Source: an uncultured Butyricicoccus sp.
GTDB taxonomy: Bacteria; Bacillota; Clostridia; Oscillospirales; Butyricicoccaceae
Reading direction: 5' to 3'
Assembly: GCA_934532985.1 (NCBI GenBank)
Contig: CAKTAV010000006.1
Coordinates: forward strand, 57,903-121,902
Length of the DNA stretch: 64,000 bases
This document shows, piece by piece, positions 32,047 to 40,864 of the stretch. The notes under the pieces are model-generated. The model was not told where the DNA came from, did not search any database, and was given only the letters and a program-made list of their open reading frames with translations. Position 1 is the first letter of the stretch, and the number at the start of each line of letters is the position of its first letter. The translations under genes were made by a program, and so were the position numbers.

Positions 32047-33450
32047 TCACTCCGACGCACAAGCCCGCGTAATCTTGCACCCACAGCGCCGCGCCAGCGC
32101 CGCCGACTCCGCATCCTCGCCCGTACACAGATACTGCTCTGCCCGCTTCATGGCTTCTTCCGCCTTGTCCAGCGGATAGGTAAGCCACTTGCGCTCCAAA
32201 CGGACCGTCTCCGGATGCTCGCAAATCAGGTAGACCGGAGCATATGGATCCCGTTCCAGCGCCTGTGCAATCGCCTGCTCCGCCTTTGGTCCGTCGTACA
32301 GCACAATACCGTCGCGCTCTTTATTCCGGCGTGCGAATTTCCCCAGCACGGTCTGGTAATTGCGCTCCTGCGTCCGGCGCATCGCTTCAATAGAATACGA
32401 TGCCTCGGCGCGTTCCAGCTGCCTCTCCGCGAACATCTGCCGTCGATCCGCATTTGCAGCGACCTCCTCCAGTGCATGTGCCAGCGCATCCACGTCGCCC
32501 GGCTGAAAAATATATCCCGTCTCTCCATCGAGAATCAGCTCGCTCATGCCGCCGACATCCGAGCAGATCGGCACACAACCCTCACGAATGCCCTCCAGAA
32601 TGGAATACGGGAAGGTCTCCGAAAGAGAGGTCAGCAGTGTGACATCCATCGCGGCGAAAAACGGCGCAATCTCCGTCACCCAGCCACAGAATATCACCTT
32701 ATCCGATACGCCAAGCTCCTGCGCCTGCGTCCGCAGCTTGTCCTCATCCTCTCCGATTCCCGCCAGAAACAGCCGCAGCTCCGGCTGTACTTCGGCGGCC
32801 TTGGCAAACGCCGCAATCGCCGTCGGAATATCCTTCACCGGCGTCAGACGTGCCGCCAGACCGCAAAGAACCATGGAATCGTCCACTTCTACTCCGTATT
32901 TTTCCCGACAGTAAGCGGTACGGTCAAAATTTCTCAGCGGATGGCTGAAATCCATGCCGTTGTAAATCGTCATCACACGGTACGGCGAAAAGCCGCGCGA
33001 AATCAAAGTCTGCGCCATGCGGTCTGCGACCGCCTGATAAAAGTCCAGCTTGCGCAGCGACCGCGCGTTGATCGTTCCCAGCGTGTATTGCTTCCACGGC
33101 ATACCCATATAGTCCAGCCTATAATCCGAATGCATCGTGGTCATGACCGGAATCTCTCGCTTGGCGCGCACCATCGCGCCGATCATGTTGGCTCGCGCGC
33201 CGTGGCAGTGAATCACGTCCGGCTGCATCTTGTCCACAATACGCAGCACCGCATTGCGCGCTGCGATCGGATTGCGCAGGAGCACCAGCTCCACCCGCAA
33301 CCCCTCTTCCATCATCTCGCGCGGAAACGGGCCGTCCCGAAAGCTCACCATGCATACCTCATGGTACTTGTTCAGCTCGCGCACCAACGAAAAAATATGT
33401 GTTTTCGCGCCGCCGATATCGCCGCCGCCCATCATATGTAAAATCTTCAA
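32047..33450 (-). CDS. Glycosyltransferase family 4
   Basis: 467 residues from a TTG at 33450, chosen because GGAGG lies eight bases before it and the protein then begins LKILHMMGGGDIGGAKTHI, the usual GT4 start. Two Rossmann halves: GGGDIGGAKTH, DVIHCHGARANM, TIYNGMDF, then GLAARLTPVKDIP, FLAGIGEDED and the donor-binding ETFPYSILEGIREGCVPICSDVGG. It transfers a sugar to a glycan or lipid, likely in envelope synthesis. Roughly 95 residues after the GT fold form an extra domain (IVLYDGPKAEQAIAQALE...) of unknown role. Confidence 0.88.
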   Translation of the reverse strand: MKILHMMGGGDIGGAKTHIFSLVRELNKYHEVCMVSFRDGPFPREMMEEGLRVELVLLRNPIAARNAVLRIVDKMQPDVIHCHGARANMIGAMVRAKREIPVMTTMHSDYRLDYMGMPWKQYTLGTINARSLRKLDFYQAVADRMAQTLISRGFSPYRVMTIYNGMDFSHPLRNFDRTAYCREKYGVEVDDSMVLCGLAARLTPVKDIPTAIAAFAKAAEVQPELRLFLAGIGEDEDKLRTQAQELGVSDKVIFCGWVTEIAPFFAAMDVTLLTSLSETFPYSILEGIREGCVPICSDVGGMSELILDGETGYIFQPGDVDALAHALEEVAANADRRQMFAERQLERAEASYSIEAMRRTQERNYQTVLGKFARRNKERDGIVLYDGPKAEQAIAQALERDPYAPVYLICEHPETVRLERKWLTYPLDKAEEAMKRAEQYLCTGEDAESAALARRCGCKITRACASE

Positions 33451-33541
33451 TGAAAATTCCTCCAATGTTTCCCTCTTGTGTTCTGTCCGTATCTCCATGT
33501 TCTTTTATTATACACGATTTTCTCCCCACCGTGTGCACAAA

Positions 33542-33570
33542 TTGCAGCTCTGCGAAAAATATGCTATACT
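33542..33570 (+). promoter_or_regulatory. Promoter of the hypothetical gene at 33617
   Basis: TTGCAG, 17-bp spacer, TATACT, about 45 bases before the ATG. Confidence 0.7.
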
Positions 33571-33616
33571 GTTTCCACAACCATCATTCCCATGATCATC
33601 GGCGAGGAGGTTTACT

Positions 33617-34186
33617 ATGCAGTGGAATACAGACCCGACAACCAAACGCATTGACTGCGCCGCCGCCGATCTGATCGACGAGCTGTGCGCCCAGCCGCTC
33701 CCTGCTCCCTGCCGCCGCACCGGACAGCAGCTTTGGGATTGGCTGACCAAACGCTATCCGGTGGAGTCTCTGCCGGAAGAGCATCCCGCCTATGCACAGA
33801 CCGCTTTGTCCACGCTGGAGCTATATTGTCCGGAGGATGCCTCCTATCTTCCACCCGTTCCGGAACAGCGCGCGGAAGCCGCGCTGCACAGCGCTCCGGA
33901 TCTCCAGCTGCGCTGTGTGCAGCTCCGTCCGGAGGGTTCTGCTCTTCCGCTGTACGAGGAGCAGGAGCGTGAGTTCCGCCGCCGCATCGGCGACACCGGT
34001 CTGCCATGGAGACGACAGCCGATTCTCGTCTGTTTGGAACTGACCCATGGCTATCGGTTGGTCATCGGCTCGCAAACGCTGTCGGATGAGCTAACCGTCG
34101 CCCATGGCATCACGCAGGGAGATCTCGACGACCGTTCGCCGGAGCTGCTCGCCTATCTCCGCGCACGTCACGCCCTGTCGCTTTAA
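33617..34186 (+). CDS. Hypothetical protein
   Basis: 189 residues; family not recognised. Soluble, Leu- and Pro-rich, with no signal, membrane segment or catalytic motif that I can name. The AGGAGG ribosome binding site and a good promoter support expression. The N-terminal half (AADLIDELCAQPLP ... ELYCPEDASYLPPVPEQ) looks helical, the C-terminal half has strands (RRQPILVCLELTHGYRLVIGSQTL). Divergent from the glycosyltransferase gene. Confidence 0.7.
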   Translation: MQWNTDPTTKRIDCAAADLIDELCAQPLPAPCRRTGQQLWDWLTKRYPVESLPEEHPAYAQTALSTLELYCPEDASYLPPVPEQRAEAALHSAPDLQLRCVQLRPEGSALPLYEEQEREFRRRIGDTGLPWRRQPILVCLELTHGYRLVIGSQTLSDELTVAHGITQGDLDDRSPELLAYLRARHALSL

Positions 34187-34226
34187 TGTGTGCCGAATTC
34201 TTTTTTGAATTTTTTTCATTCTCCTA

Positions 34227-34254
34227 TTGCATTTTTCTTAAAAAAGAGTATACT
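34227..34254 (+). promoter_or_regulatory. Promoter of the structured RNA / aspS leader
   Basis: TTGCAT, 16-bp spacer, TATACT; start expected near 34261. Confidence 0.65.
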
Positions 34255-34260
34255 GTGCTT

Positions 34261-34405
34261 AGTTGTTATCCCACCGTTCCTTCTTCGGAATGCGGAGTGT
34301 TATCCCCTTTATTAGCATATTTTTCTCCCATCGGGTGATAGGATAACCAGTATCGTGAGACTGCAAAGATGCAGGTCTACCTTTGGTAGGCTTGCATCTT
34401 TTTTG
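34261..34405 (+). ncRNA. Structured leader or small RNA upstream of aspS, ending in a terminator
   Basis: About 145 bases between a promoter and an intrinsic terminator (AAGATGCA...TGCATCTT enclosing CTACC-TTT-GGTAG, then T6; 34365-34405). Two identical GTTATCCC segments (34265-34272, 34299-34306) can each pair with GGATAAC at 34341-34347, and a UUCG-type hairpin (TTCC...GGAA) lies between. The mutually exclusive pairings suggest a switch. It may attenuate aspS, which starts 57 bases later, or be an independent RNA. The T-box core GGTGGNACCGCG is absent. A 6S-like RNA is a weaker option (the Bacillus 6S-1 gene is next to aspS), as this molecule is short. Confidence 0.5.
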
Positions 34406-34461
34406 TTTCTCCGCTTTTACTACCGTCAAATACATTCTACGATAAAGAGAGGCAGGATCTT

Positions 34462-35787
34462 ATGGACACTATTTCCCTCCCCAAGGCATATGTCGATGTC
34501 ATTGCCGACTGTGCCGCGCACATCGGTCAATCCGTCACCTTCCGCGGAACGATTCATCGCGTCCGCGACATGTCGGACTTTTCCTTCGTCATCATTCGCG
34601 TGGATCGCGGTCTGATTCAATGTCTGGTCTCCGGCGACACACTGGGCGACATCGCCCGTTCGGACATTCGTGACGCTATGGTTGTCGAAGTCACCGGCGA
34701 TGTGCGCGAAGAACTGCGCGCCGAAAATGGCTTTGAAGTTGTACTCACTGCCATGACTATTCTGTCTGAGCCGTTCGAGCAAATGCCAGTTCCGCTCAGC
34801 AAAAAATACATGGGCATCAATATGGACACCAACCTGGACTATCGTCCGGTTACCCTGCGCCATCCGCGCAGCAAGGCGATTTTCCGCATTCAGGCTGCCA
34901 TTGCCGATGGCTTTGCTGATTACATGCGCTCCCAGGGCTTTGTCCACATGACCTCCCCGAAAATTGTTGCCGCCGGTGCGGAGGGCGGCGCGAATATTTT
35001 CAAGCTGGATTACTTTGGTCAGAAAGCCTATCTGGCACAGTCTCCGCAGTTTTACAAGCAGTATCTCGCCTGCGTCTATGGACGCGTGTTTGAGATCGGC
35101 GACGTGTTCCGCGCCGAGCGTCACTCCACCTCCCGTCACCTGAATGAGTATATCGGTCTGGACTTCGAGATGGCGTATATCGACTCCATGCGCGATGTCA
35201 TGGAGATGGAAACCGGCATGTTAAAGTATGTCATGGACTTCCTGCGCAAGGAGTGTCCGCAGGAAATCGCTCTACTGGACGCCGATGTTCCGACCATCAC
35301 GACCATTCCGTCGGTTACCTTTAAGGAAGCCAAGCAGATCATGCTGGAGCAGTTCGGGCACAAGTCCCACAACCGCTATGACCTGAACCCGGACGAGGAA
35401 CAGATGCTGTGTGAGTACTCCAAGCGCGAGTTCGGCTGTGACTTCCTGTTTGTCACTCACTTCCCGTCCGCAAAGCGTCCGTTCTACGCGATGGACGATC
35501 CGGACGATCCGTCGGTTGCCTTCAGCTTTGACCTGCTGTTCCGCGGCCTGGAAATCACCACCGGCGGTCAGCGCATCAACGACTACTCCCAGCAGCTCAA
35601 AAAGCTGGAAGACCGCGGCATGGACGCGTCCCTGTTCGAGTCCTTCCTGCTTCTGCACAAGTATGGTGCTCCGCCGCATGGCGGTCTGGGCATCGGTCTG
35701 GAACGTCTGACCATGCAGATTCTCGGTCTGCAAAACATCCGCGAGGCCTCCGGCTTCCCGCGTGATATGTCTCGTTTGATTCCCTGA
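34462..35787 (+). CDS. aspS: Aspartyl-tRNA synthetase, archaeal (AspS2) type
   Basis: 441 residues, lacking the GAD insertion of the standard bacterial enzyme (about 590). OB-fold anticodon domain at 1-110 (VTFRGTIHRVRDMSDFSFVIIR), then a class II core: SPKIVAAGAEGGANIFKLDYFGQKAYLAQSPQFYKQ, motif 2 FRAERHSTSRHLNEY, motif 3 GGLGIGLERLTM. This type is usually non-discriminating and can charge tRNA-Asn as well, for later amidation by GatCAB; that activity is inferred. Preceded by the RNA element above. Confidence 0.93.
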   Translation: MDTISLPKAYVDVIADCAAHIGQSVTFRGTIHRVRDMSDFSFVIIRVDRGLIQCLVSGDTLGDIARSDIRDAMVVEVTGDVREELRAENGFEVVLTAMTILSEPFEQMPVPLSKKYMGINMDTNLDYRPVTLRHPRSKAIFRIQAAIADGFADYMRSQGFVHMTSPKIVAAGAEGGANIFKLDYFGQKAYLAQSPQFYKQYLACVYGRVFEIGDVFRAERHSTSRHLNEYIGLDFEMAYIDSMRDVMEMETGMLKYVMDFLRKECPQEIALLDADVPTITTIPSVTFKEAKQIMLEQFGHKSHNRYDLNPDEEQMLCEYSKREFGCDFLFVTHFPSAKRPFYAMDDPDDPSVAFSFDLLFRGLEITTGGQRINDYSQQLKKLEDRGMDASLFESFLLLHKYGAPPHGGLGIGLERLTMQILGLQNIREASGFPRDMSRLIP

Positions 35788-35805
35788 TCGAAATCTCTAT
35801 AGTTC

Positions 35806-35840
35806 AAAGCCAGCCCGTCATCATGACAGGCTGGCTTTTT
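35806..35840 (+). terminator. Terminator of aspS
   Basis: Stem AAAGCCAGCC.GTCA with TGAC.GGCTGGCTTT, 3-base loop, followed by T-rich sequence. Confidence 0.85.
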
Positions 35841-35850
35841 ATGTCCAATC

Positions 35851-36483
35851 TTACGAATTAAGCTTTTTGGCACTCACCACATCCGCAATCTGCGCCGGAT
35901 TTGTCTCTTTCAATGTCTCATACGTCAGCACAAAACGATCTCCCTTGGCAACACTTTGCTCCCATCTTCCAAGGTCGCTGCGAGAAACACTAACCGAAAA
36001 ATCCTTCTTTCCCTTTTGATTCAACGCATACCCTAGAACGTAAGTATCCGTTACCCTGCGAATCGAAATTGTATTGACGATTCCCTTTCCAATCGTAACA
36101 GCGTCTTTCTTGCTGTAGGTATACTTGCCGTGCTTTTTAGAGTATGCCTTGAGCCGAATGCAATACCCCACATTCTTTCGGTTCTTCACCGTGTAGGAAT
36201 GTGTTTTTGCATTGCGAATCCAAACAGAATTCCATTTTTTTCGATCCGCTCGACGATATTTCAATAAATATCCATCGGCCTTTTTGTTAGTTTTCCAACG
36301 CAGTGCCAGTTCATTGGATTTTGGTGTATCCGTTATAACAGTCAACGTTGGTCTCACCAGCTCAGACGCTTTTGTATTTCTTTTGTCTACCGCCATCGTG
36401 GATGTTCCACCAAATGGTAACAAAACACCTGTCAATAATATCAACGCGACACATGTCTTGCGAAATCTCTTAGATCGCTTCAT
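35851..36483 (-). CDS. Secreted protein with fibronectin type III-like repeat
   Basis: 210 residues from the ATG at 36483; GGAGG is ten bases before it, whereas the ATG nine bases upstream is too close. A basic N-terminus and hydrophobic core (TCVALILLTGVLLPFGG) make a signal peptide. The mature part carries one Fn3-like sandwich (ELALRWKTNKKADGYLLKYRRADRKKWNS, YTVKNRKNVGYCIRLKAYSKKHGKYTYSK) and a second strand-rich unit that may be a degenerate copy. Very basic, with AT-richer codons than neighbours, hinting at acquisition. Likely bound to the cell wall or exported; role unknown. Confidence 0.7.
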   Translation of the reverse strand: MKRSKRFRKTCVALILLTGVLLPFGGTSTMAVDKRNTKASELVRPTLTVITDTPKSNELALRWKTNKKADGYLLKYRRADRKKWNSVWIRNAKTHSYTVKNRKNVGYCIRLKAYSKKHGKYTYSKKDAVTIGKGIVNTISIRRVTDTYVLGYALNQKGKKDFSVSVSRSDLGRWEQSVAKGDRFVLTYETLKETNPAQIADVVSAKKLNS

Positions 36484-36620
36484 ATTATTCATACCTCCTA
36501 AATAAAATCATAAACTTTTCATTTTTTTCAATAACAACCTTGTACTTCCCTCCTTTTATTTGCAAAATCATTTTCTCCCCAAAGCACCACATTGTAATAT
36601 ACTTGAATTTTTGTTTTTAT

Positions 36621-36649
36621 AGTATACTATGGCTGCGAAGAGTTTTCAA
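36621..36649 (-). promoter_or_regulatory. Promoter of the Fn3-like gene
   Basis: Minus strand TTGAAA, 17-bp spacer, TATACT, giving a leader of about 130 bases. The leader has a second strong AAAGGAGGG near 36560 followed by a 9-codon frame, which may be chance. The rest of 36484-36793 is AT-rich with nothing recognised. Confidence 0.65.
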
Positions 36650-36793
36650 TAATAACTTTTATCTCTTTATAAATTTTCATATCATAACAGTAAGCTCATC
36701 CATTCTCGCTTGCATATCTTCTGGCGGTTTTTTTACCGATAAATATCAGATATGTAGCCGTGCAAGGTGATAAACACGCCCGCACGGCTGATG

Positions 36794-37564
36794 TTATATT
36801 TTCTTCCGCATACTCTCCAGCGCGCCCTTTTCCAGCCGCGACACCTGCGCCTGTGAGATATGAATTTCCTGTGCCACCTCTGTCTGTGTCCGCCCCTCAA
36901 AAAAGCGCATCCGGAGAATATCCTGTTCCCGTCCGCTCAACTGGTGCATTGCCTCGCGCAGTGCAATCTGTTCCAGCCAATGCTCGTCGGTATTTTTCGT
37001 ATCACCCACCTGATCCATCACGCACACCGCGTCTCCGCTGCTCTCAAACACCGGCTCATATAAGGATACCGGATCGGCAATCGCGTCCAGCGCTTCAGAA
37101 ATCGTCTCCCGCGGCAGCTCCATCTGCTTTGCCAGCTCGTCCATCGTCGGTTCTCGCTGGTGTTCCCGAATAAACGCTTCCTTCGCCTGCAACGCGCGGT
37201 ACGCCGTGTCTCGGAGTGAGCGCGACACACGAATTGTACTGTTGTCCCGCAGATAGCGGCGCACCTCGCCAATTATCATAGGAACCGCATAGGTAGAAAA
37301 TCGAACGTTTAACTCAACATTAAAGTTATCAATGGATTTCATCAATCCAATACAGCCTACCTGAAACAGATCGTCCATGCTCTCTCCGCGTCCGGCGAAG
37401 CGCTGAATCACACTGAGCACCAGACGCAGGTTCCCCGCAATCAATGCTTCCCGTGCGCCGCGGTCTCCCTCCGACGAACGGCGCAGCAGCCTGTCCATCT
37501 CTTCCACCGATAAGACCGTCAGCTGCGATGTGTTCACGCCGCAGATTTCCACTTTCCCCTGCAT
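36794..37564 (-). CDS. sigG: Sporulation sigma factor SigG
   Basis: 256 residues from the ATG at 37564 (AGGAGG before it). KVEICGVNTSQL at the start is the SigG signature; region 2 NLRLVLSVIQRFAGRGESMDDLFQVGCIGLMKSIDNF, VPMIIGEVRRYLRDNSTIRVSRSLRDTAY, region 4 QTEVAQEIHISQAQVSRLEKGALESM. Drives late forespore transcription. In Bacillus and most clostridia it follows spoIIGA-sigE directly; here about 4.3 kb of plus-strand metal and drug/metabolite transporters lie between. Confidence 0.95.
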   Translation of the reverse strand: MQGKVEICGVNTSQLTVLSVEEMDRLLRRSSEGDRGAREALIAGNLRLVLSVIQRFAGRGESMDDLFQVGCIGLMKSIDNFNVELNVRFSTYAVPMIIGEVRRYLRDNSTIRVSRSLRDTAYRALQAKEAFIREHQREPTMDELAKQMELPRETISEALDAIADPVSLYEPVFESSGDAVCVMDQVGDTKNTDEHWLEQIALREAMHQLSGREQDILRMRFFEGRTQTEVAQEIHISQAQVSRLEKGALESMRKKI

Positions 37565-37706
37565 GGCTGCTCCTCCTGCTCTCATTTCTGAAAGCAGTAT
37601 TTCCGTTTTCATCCCGAAACATACGGTCACAAAGCGGCACGTTCAGCGTCTTATTTTCTTCACTGAAACACACCCAAAATTTCTCTTATTTTTCTATGGA
37701 AATCTA

Positions 37707-37761
37707 TTGACAGTGTTATAGGGCATGAGTATAATGAACGTATGAACAAACATTCATATGT
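37707..37761 (+). promoter_or_regulatory. Consensus promoter with ArsR/SmtB-type operator for the metal ATPase
   Basis: Perfect TTGACA (37707-37712), 17-bp spacer, TATAAT (37730-37735). Directly after it lies a 24-bp imperfect palindrome (37738-37761) ACGTATGAACAA / ACATTCATATGT with the TGAA-N6-TTCA core of ArsR/SmtB metal sensors (CzrA, CadC). A repressor bound here would cover the start site and lift off with metal. No ArsR gene is in the window. Confidence 0.75.
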
Positions 37762-37794
37762 TTGAAGATTCACACGTTCGAGGAGAGACCTCTT

Positions 37795-40701
37795 ATGAAA
37801 AAAGTTTACATCCTAGAGCAACTAGGCTGCGCCAACTGCGGCGCAAAAATCGAACACGATGTTGCTGCTCTGAATCAGGTCGAGGAAGCCGTTTTAGTCT
37901 TCCCAACCAAGCAGCTGCGCGTGCAGACGGAGTGCCCGGAAGGGCTGGATGCTGTCATCCAAGAAATTGCGCGGAAATATGAGCCAGACATTACGGTGCG
38001 CGACCGCGACAGCGCTTCCCCTGCCCCGCACGCAGAGCATCACGAGCATCATCACCACCATGATCATGACGGCGATTGCTGCTGCGGACACGACCACGAG
38101 CATGAACATCATCACCACCACGATGACGACGAGTGCGGCTGCGGACACGACCATGAGCACGAGCACGAACATCACCACCATCATCATGATGATGGAGACG
38201 ATGACGATTGCTGCTGCGGACACGACCATGAGCATGAACACCACCACCATCACCGCCATGACGACGACGATGACTGCTGCTGTGGACACGACAACGAGCA
38301 TGAACACCACCATCACCACCATCATGCCGCCGCTTCTGCCGGTGAGCAGCACACATACATTCTGGAGGATTTGTGCTGTGCCAACTGTGGCGCCAAGATT
38401 GAGCGTGCGGTTAATGAATTAGATGCCGTTGAGGATGCCGTTCTGGTTTTCCCAACTAAGCAGCTGCGTGTCACCGCCAGCGACCACACCGGTATACTGG
38501 AAGCGATTCAGAAAATCGCGAAGGCGATTGAACCGGATGTCATCGTACACGACCCGGACGCCGAGGCGGTTGCCTCCGGCAAGCAGCATATCTACCGTCT
38601 GGAAGACCTGTGCTGTGCTAACTGCGGTGCGAAGATTGAGCGGGCAGTCAACGAACTGGACGCCGTCGAATCCGCTGTTCTGGTTTTCCCGACCAAGCAG
38701 CTGCGCGTCACGGCAAGCGACCACACCGGTATGCTCGAGGCCATTCAGAGCATTACCAAGTCCATCGAACCAGACGTCACGGTAACAGATCTGACCGCGG
38801 CGAGCGCATCACCGTTGGCAACCACTGTACCTTCCGCGGAGAAAAAGCCGGAAAGCTGGCTCAAACAGCACACGGATCAAGCCGAGATTATCAGCGGTGC
38901 GATTTTGTTCGTCATCGGTCTGATTCTCTCACATACTGTCCAGAGCTTTGTCCCCGCCTTGATTGTTTGCGCCGTTGCTTATATTATTCTCGGTCGTCGC
39001 GTCGTCTGGACGGCAGTACGCAACATGACTCACGGCAATGTATTTGATGAAAACTTCCTGATGTCGATCGCCACGCTCGGTGCATTCGCGATCCAGAGCT
39101 TTGACGAAGCCGTCGGCGTTATGCTGTTCTTCCGCATCGGCGAATTCTTCGAGGATGTCGCCGTTGAAAAGAGCCGATCGCAGATTATGGAGGCCGTCGA
39201 TCTCCGTCCGGAGACCGTCAACCTGGAGCGCGGTGATTCCGTTGATGTCATCCCTGCCTCACAGGCAAAGCCGGGTGACATTTTGGTTATCCGCGTCGGC
39301 GACCGCGTCCCGCTGGACGGCGTCATTCTCAGTGGCGAGAGCTTCCTTGACACCTCCGCCATCACGGGCGAGCCGGTGCCGGTTCGCGTCGCTCCGGGCG
39401 ACGAGCTGACCAGCGGCTGTGTTAACACCGAGGGCGTTCTCCGCATGCGCGTCACCCGTCCGCTGTCCGAATCCATGGTCACCCGCATTCTGGACTCCGT
39501 GGAAAATGCGGCGGCAAGCAAGCCGAAAATTGACCGTTTTATCACGCGATTTGCGCGTATTTATACCCCGTTTGTTGTCGCACTCGCCCTGATTGTTGCC
39601 ATCGTGCCGTCCATCGTCACCGGTAACTGGTATCACTGGGTTTACACCGCACTAACCTTCTTGGTTATCAGCTGTCCCTGTGCTCTGGTACTCAGCGTAC
39701 CGCTGGCGTTCTTCTCCGGCATCGGTACCGGCTCCCGCAAGGGCATTCTGTTTAAGGGCGGCATCGCACTGGAAGCGCTGGCCTCCGTCAAGGCCGTCAT
39801 TATGGATAAGACCGGCACGTTGACTCATGGTACGTTCACCGTAACCGATATGCAGCCGGCAGAGGGCGTGAGCGAAGAAGAACTTCTAACCGCAGCGGCC
39901 TGCTGTGAGCAGAACTCCACTCACCCGATTGCCACCAGCATTCTGTCCGCCGCCAAGCAGCGTCTAAACAGCCTGCCGCATCCGGACCGTGTCCATGAGG
40001 CTGCCGGCCATGGCATTCGCGCGGAATACCAGCAGTCCACTCTGCTGTGCGGCAATGCCGCTCTCATGCAGCAGGAGGGCATTGCTCTTCCGCAGTTGGA
40101 TTCCGTTCCGGGCGCAACCGTGGTTCTGCTCGCCCGTGACAATCGCTATCTCGGACGCATCCTGCTGTCCGACACGCTGAAGGACGGCGCGGCACAGACA
40201 GTCTCGCTACTCAAGCGCAAGGGCGTTGCCTCTGCCATTCTGACCGGTGACGTACAGGAAAGCGCCGCCGCAATCGCGCAGCAGGCAGGCATTGACGAGG
40301 TTCACGCACAGCTTCTGCCGCAGGATAAGCTGTCCGCACTGAATAGCCTGCGTCAGAAATACGGTCCGGTTCTGTTCGTCGGCGACGGCATCAACGATGC
40401 TCCGGTTCTCGCCGGTGCAGATGTCGGTGCAGCCATGGGCAGCGGCGCCGACGCCGCTATCGAAGCGGCAGATGTCGTCTATCTGACCAGTGAGCTGAAC
40501 GCCATCCCGCAGTCCATTCGCATTGCACAGTCTGCCGCCAACGTCGCCAAGCAGAACATCGTCTTTGCACTGATTGTCAAGGCACTCGTCATGGTGCTCG
40601 GTCTGCTCGGTATCGCGTCGATGTGGCTGGCAGTATTCGCTGACACCGGCGTTGCTATGCTGTGTGTCCTGAACTCCATCCGTATTCTGTACCAGAAGTA
40701 A
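37795..40701 (+). CDS. P1B-type metal ATPase (Zn/Cd/Co/Pb export) with three HMA domains and a His/Cys-rich array
   Basis: 968 residues from the ATG at 37795 (GAGGAG before it). Order: HMA domain 1 (about 1-68, GCANCGAKIEHDV), an acidic/His-rich linker (about 78-180) with four copies of a unit like CCCGHDHEHEHHHHH plus Asp runs, HMA 2 (about 186-247) and HMA 3 (about 265-330), which are almost identical (LCCANCGAKIERAVNELDAVE), then the P-ATPase core: CPC in ISCPCALVLS (about residue 626), phospho-aspartate DKTGTLT (about 671), TGDVQESAAAIA, GDGINDAPVLA. CPC with CCANC fits Zn2+/Cd2+/Pb2+ export rather than copper. Metal identity is inferred. Confidence 0.93.
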   Translation: MKKVYILEQLGCANCGAKIEHDVAALNQVEEAVLVFPTKQLRVQTECPEGLDAVIQEIARKYEPDITVRDRDSASPAPHAEHHEHHHHHDHDGDCCCGHDHEHEHHHHHDDDECGCGHDHEHEHEHHHHHHDDGDDDDCCCGHDHEHEHHHHHRHDDDDDCCCGHDNEHEHHHHHHHAAASAGEQHTYILEDLCCANCGAKIERAVNELDAVEDAVLVFPTKQLRVTASDHTGILEAIQKIAKAIEPDVIVHDPDAEAVASGKQHIYRLEDLCCANCGAKIERAVNELDAVESAVLVFPTKQLRVTASDHTGMLEAIQSITKSIEPDVTVTDLTAASASPLATTVPSAEKKPESWLKQHTDQAEIISGAILFVIGLILSHTVQSFVPALIVCAVAYIILGRRVVWTAVRNMTHGNVFDENFLMSIATLGAFAIQSFDEAVGVMLFFRIGEFFEDVAVEKSRSQIMEAVDLRPETVNLERGDSVDVIPASQAKPGDILVIRVGDRVPLDGVILSGESFLDTSAITGEPVPVRVAPGDELTSGCVNTEGVLRMRVTRPLSESMVTRILDSVENAAASKPKIDRFITRFARIYTPFVVALALIVAIVPSIVTGNWYHWVYTALTFLVISCPCALVLSVPLAFFSGIGTGSRKGILFKGGIALEALASVKAVIMDKTGTLTHGTFTVTDMQPAEGVSEEELLTAAACCEQNSTHPIATSILSAAKQRLNSLPHPDRVHEAAGHGIRAEYQQSTLLCGNAALMQQEGIALPQLDSVPGATVVLLARDNRYLGRILLSDTLKDGAAQTVSLLKRKGVASAILTGDVQESAAAIAQQAGIDEVHAQLLPQDKLSALNSLRQKYGPVLFVGDGINDAPVLAGADVGAAMGSGADAAIEAADVVYLTSELNAIPQSIRIAQSAANVAKQNIVFALIVKALVMVLGLLGIASMWLAVFADTGVAMLCVLNSIRILYQK
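38038..38331 (+). repeat. Tandem His/Cys/Asp-rich coding repeat inside the metal ATPase
   Basis: Four imperfect in-frame copies of a unit of about 23 codons, each containing a CCCGH or CGCGH core then an alternating His-Glu and poly-His run. Period drifts by a few codons between copies, and codons vary (CAC/CAT), which points to an old rather than fresh duplication. The flanking HMA 2 and HMA 3 segments are a second tandem duplication (38352 and 38589). Confidence 0.85.
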
Positions 40702-40717
40702 CTGACACAAAAAAATC

Positions 40718-40757
40718 ATCGGACGTTTGCCATCACGGCAGGCGTCCGATTTTTTTA
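40718..40757 (+). terminator. Terminator of the metal ATPase
   Basis: Stem ATCGGACG..TTGCC with GGCAG..CGTCCGAT, then T7. Confidence 0.85.
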
Positions 40758-40864
40758 TTGAGTCATCCCAAAAATTTGTAGAAACAGCTCTATTTTCCCA
40801 TAGCCAAACGCCGCACGGTGTGCCATAATAGGAGGTATCAAATACTCCTACGGAGGGATCTCCC

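Noticed and set aside
34261..34461. T-box riboswitch before aspS
   Set aside because: The T-box core GGTGGNACCGCG is missing.
38038..38331. Poly-His run as frameshift or low-quality sequence
   Set aside because: The frame stays open across the array, codons vary, and HMA domains on both sides are intact and in frame.
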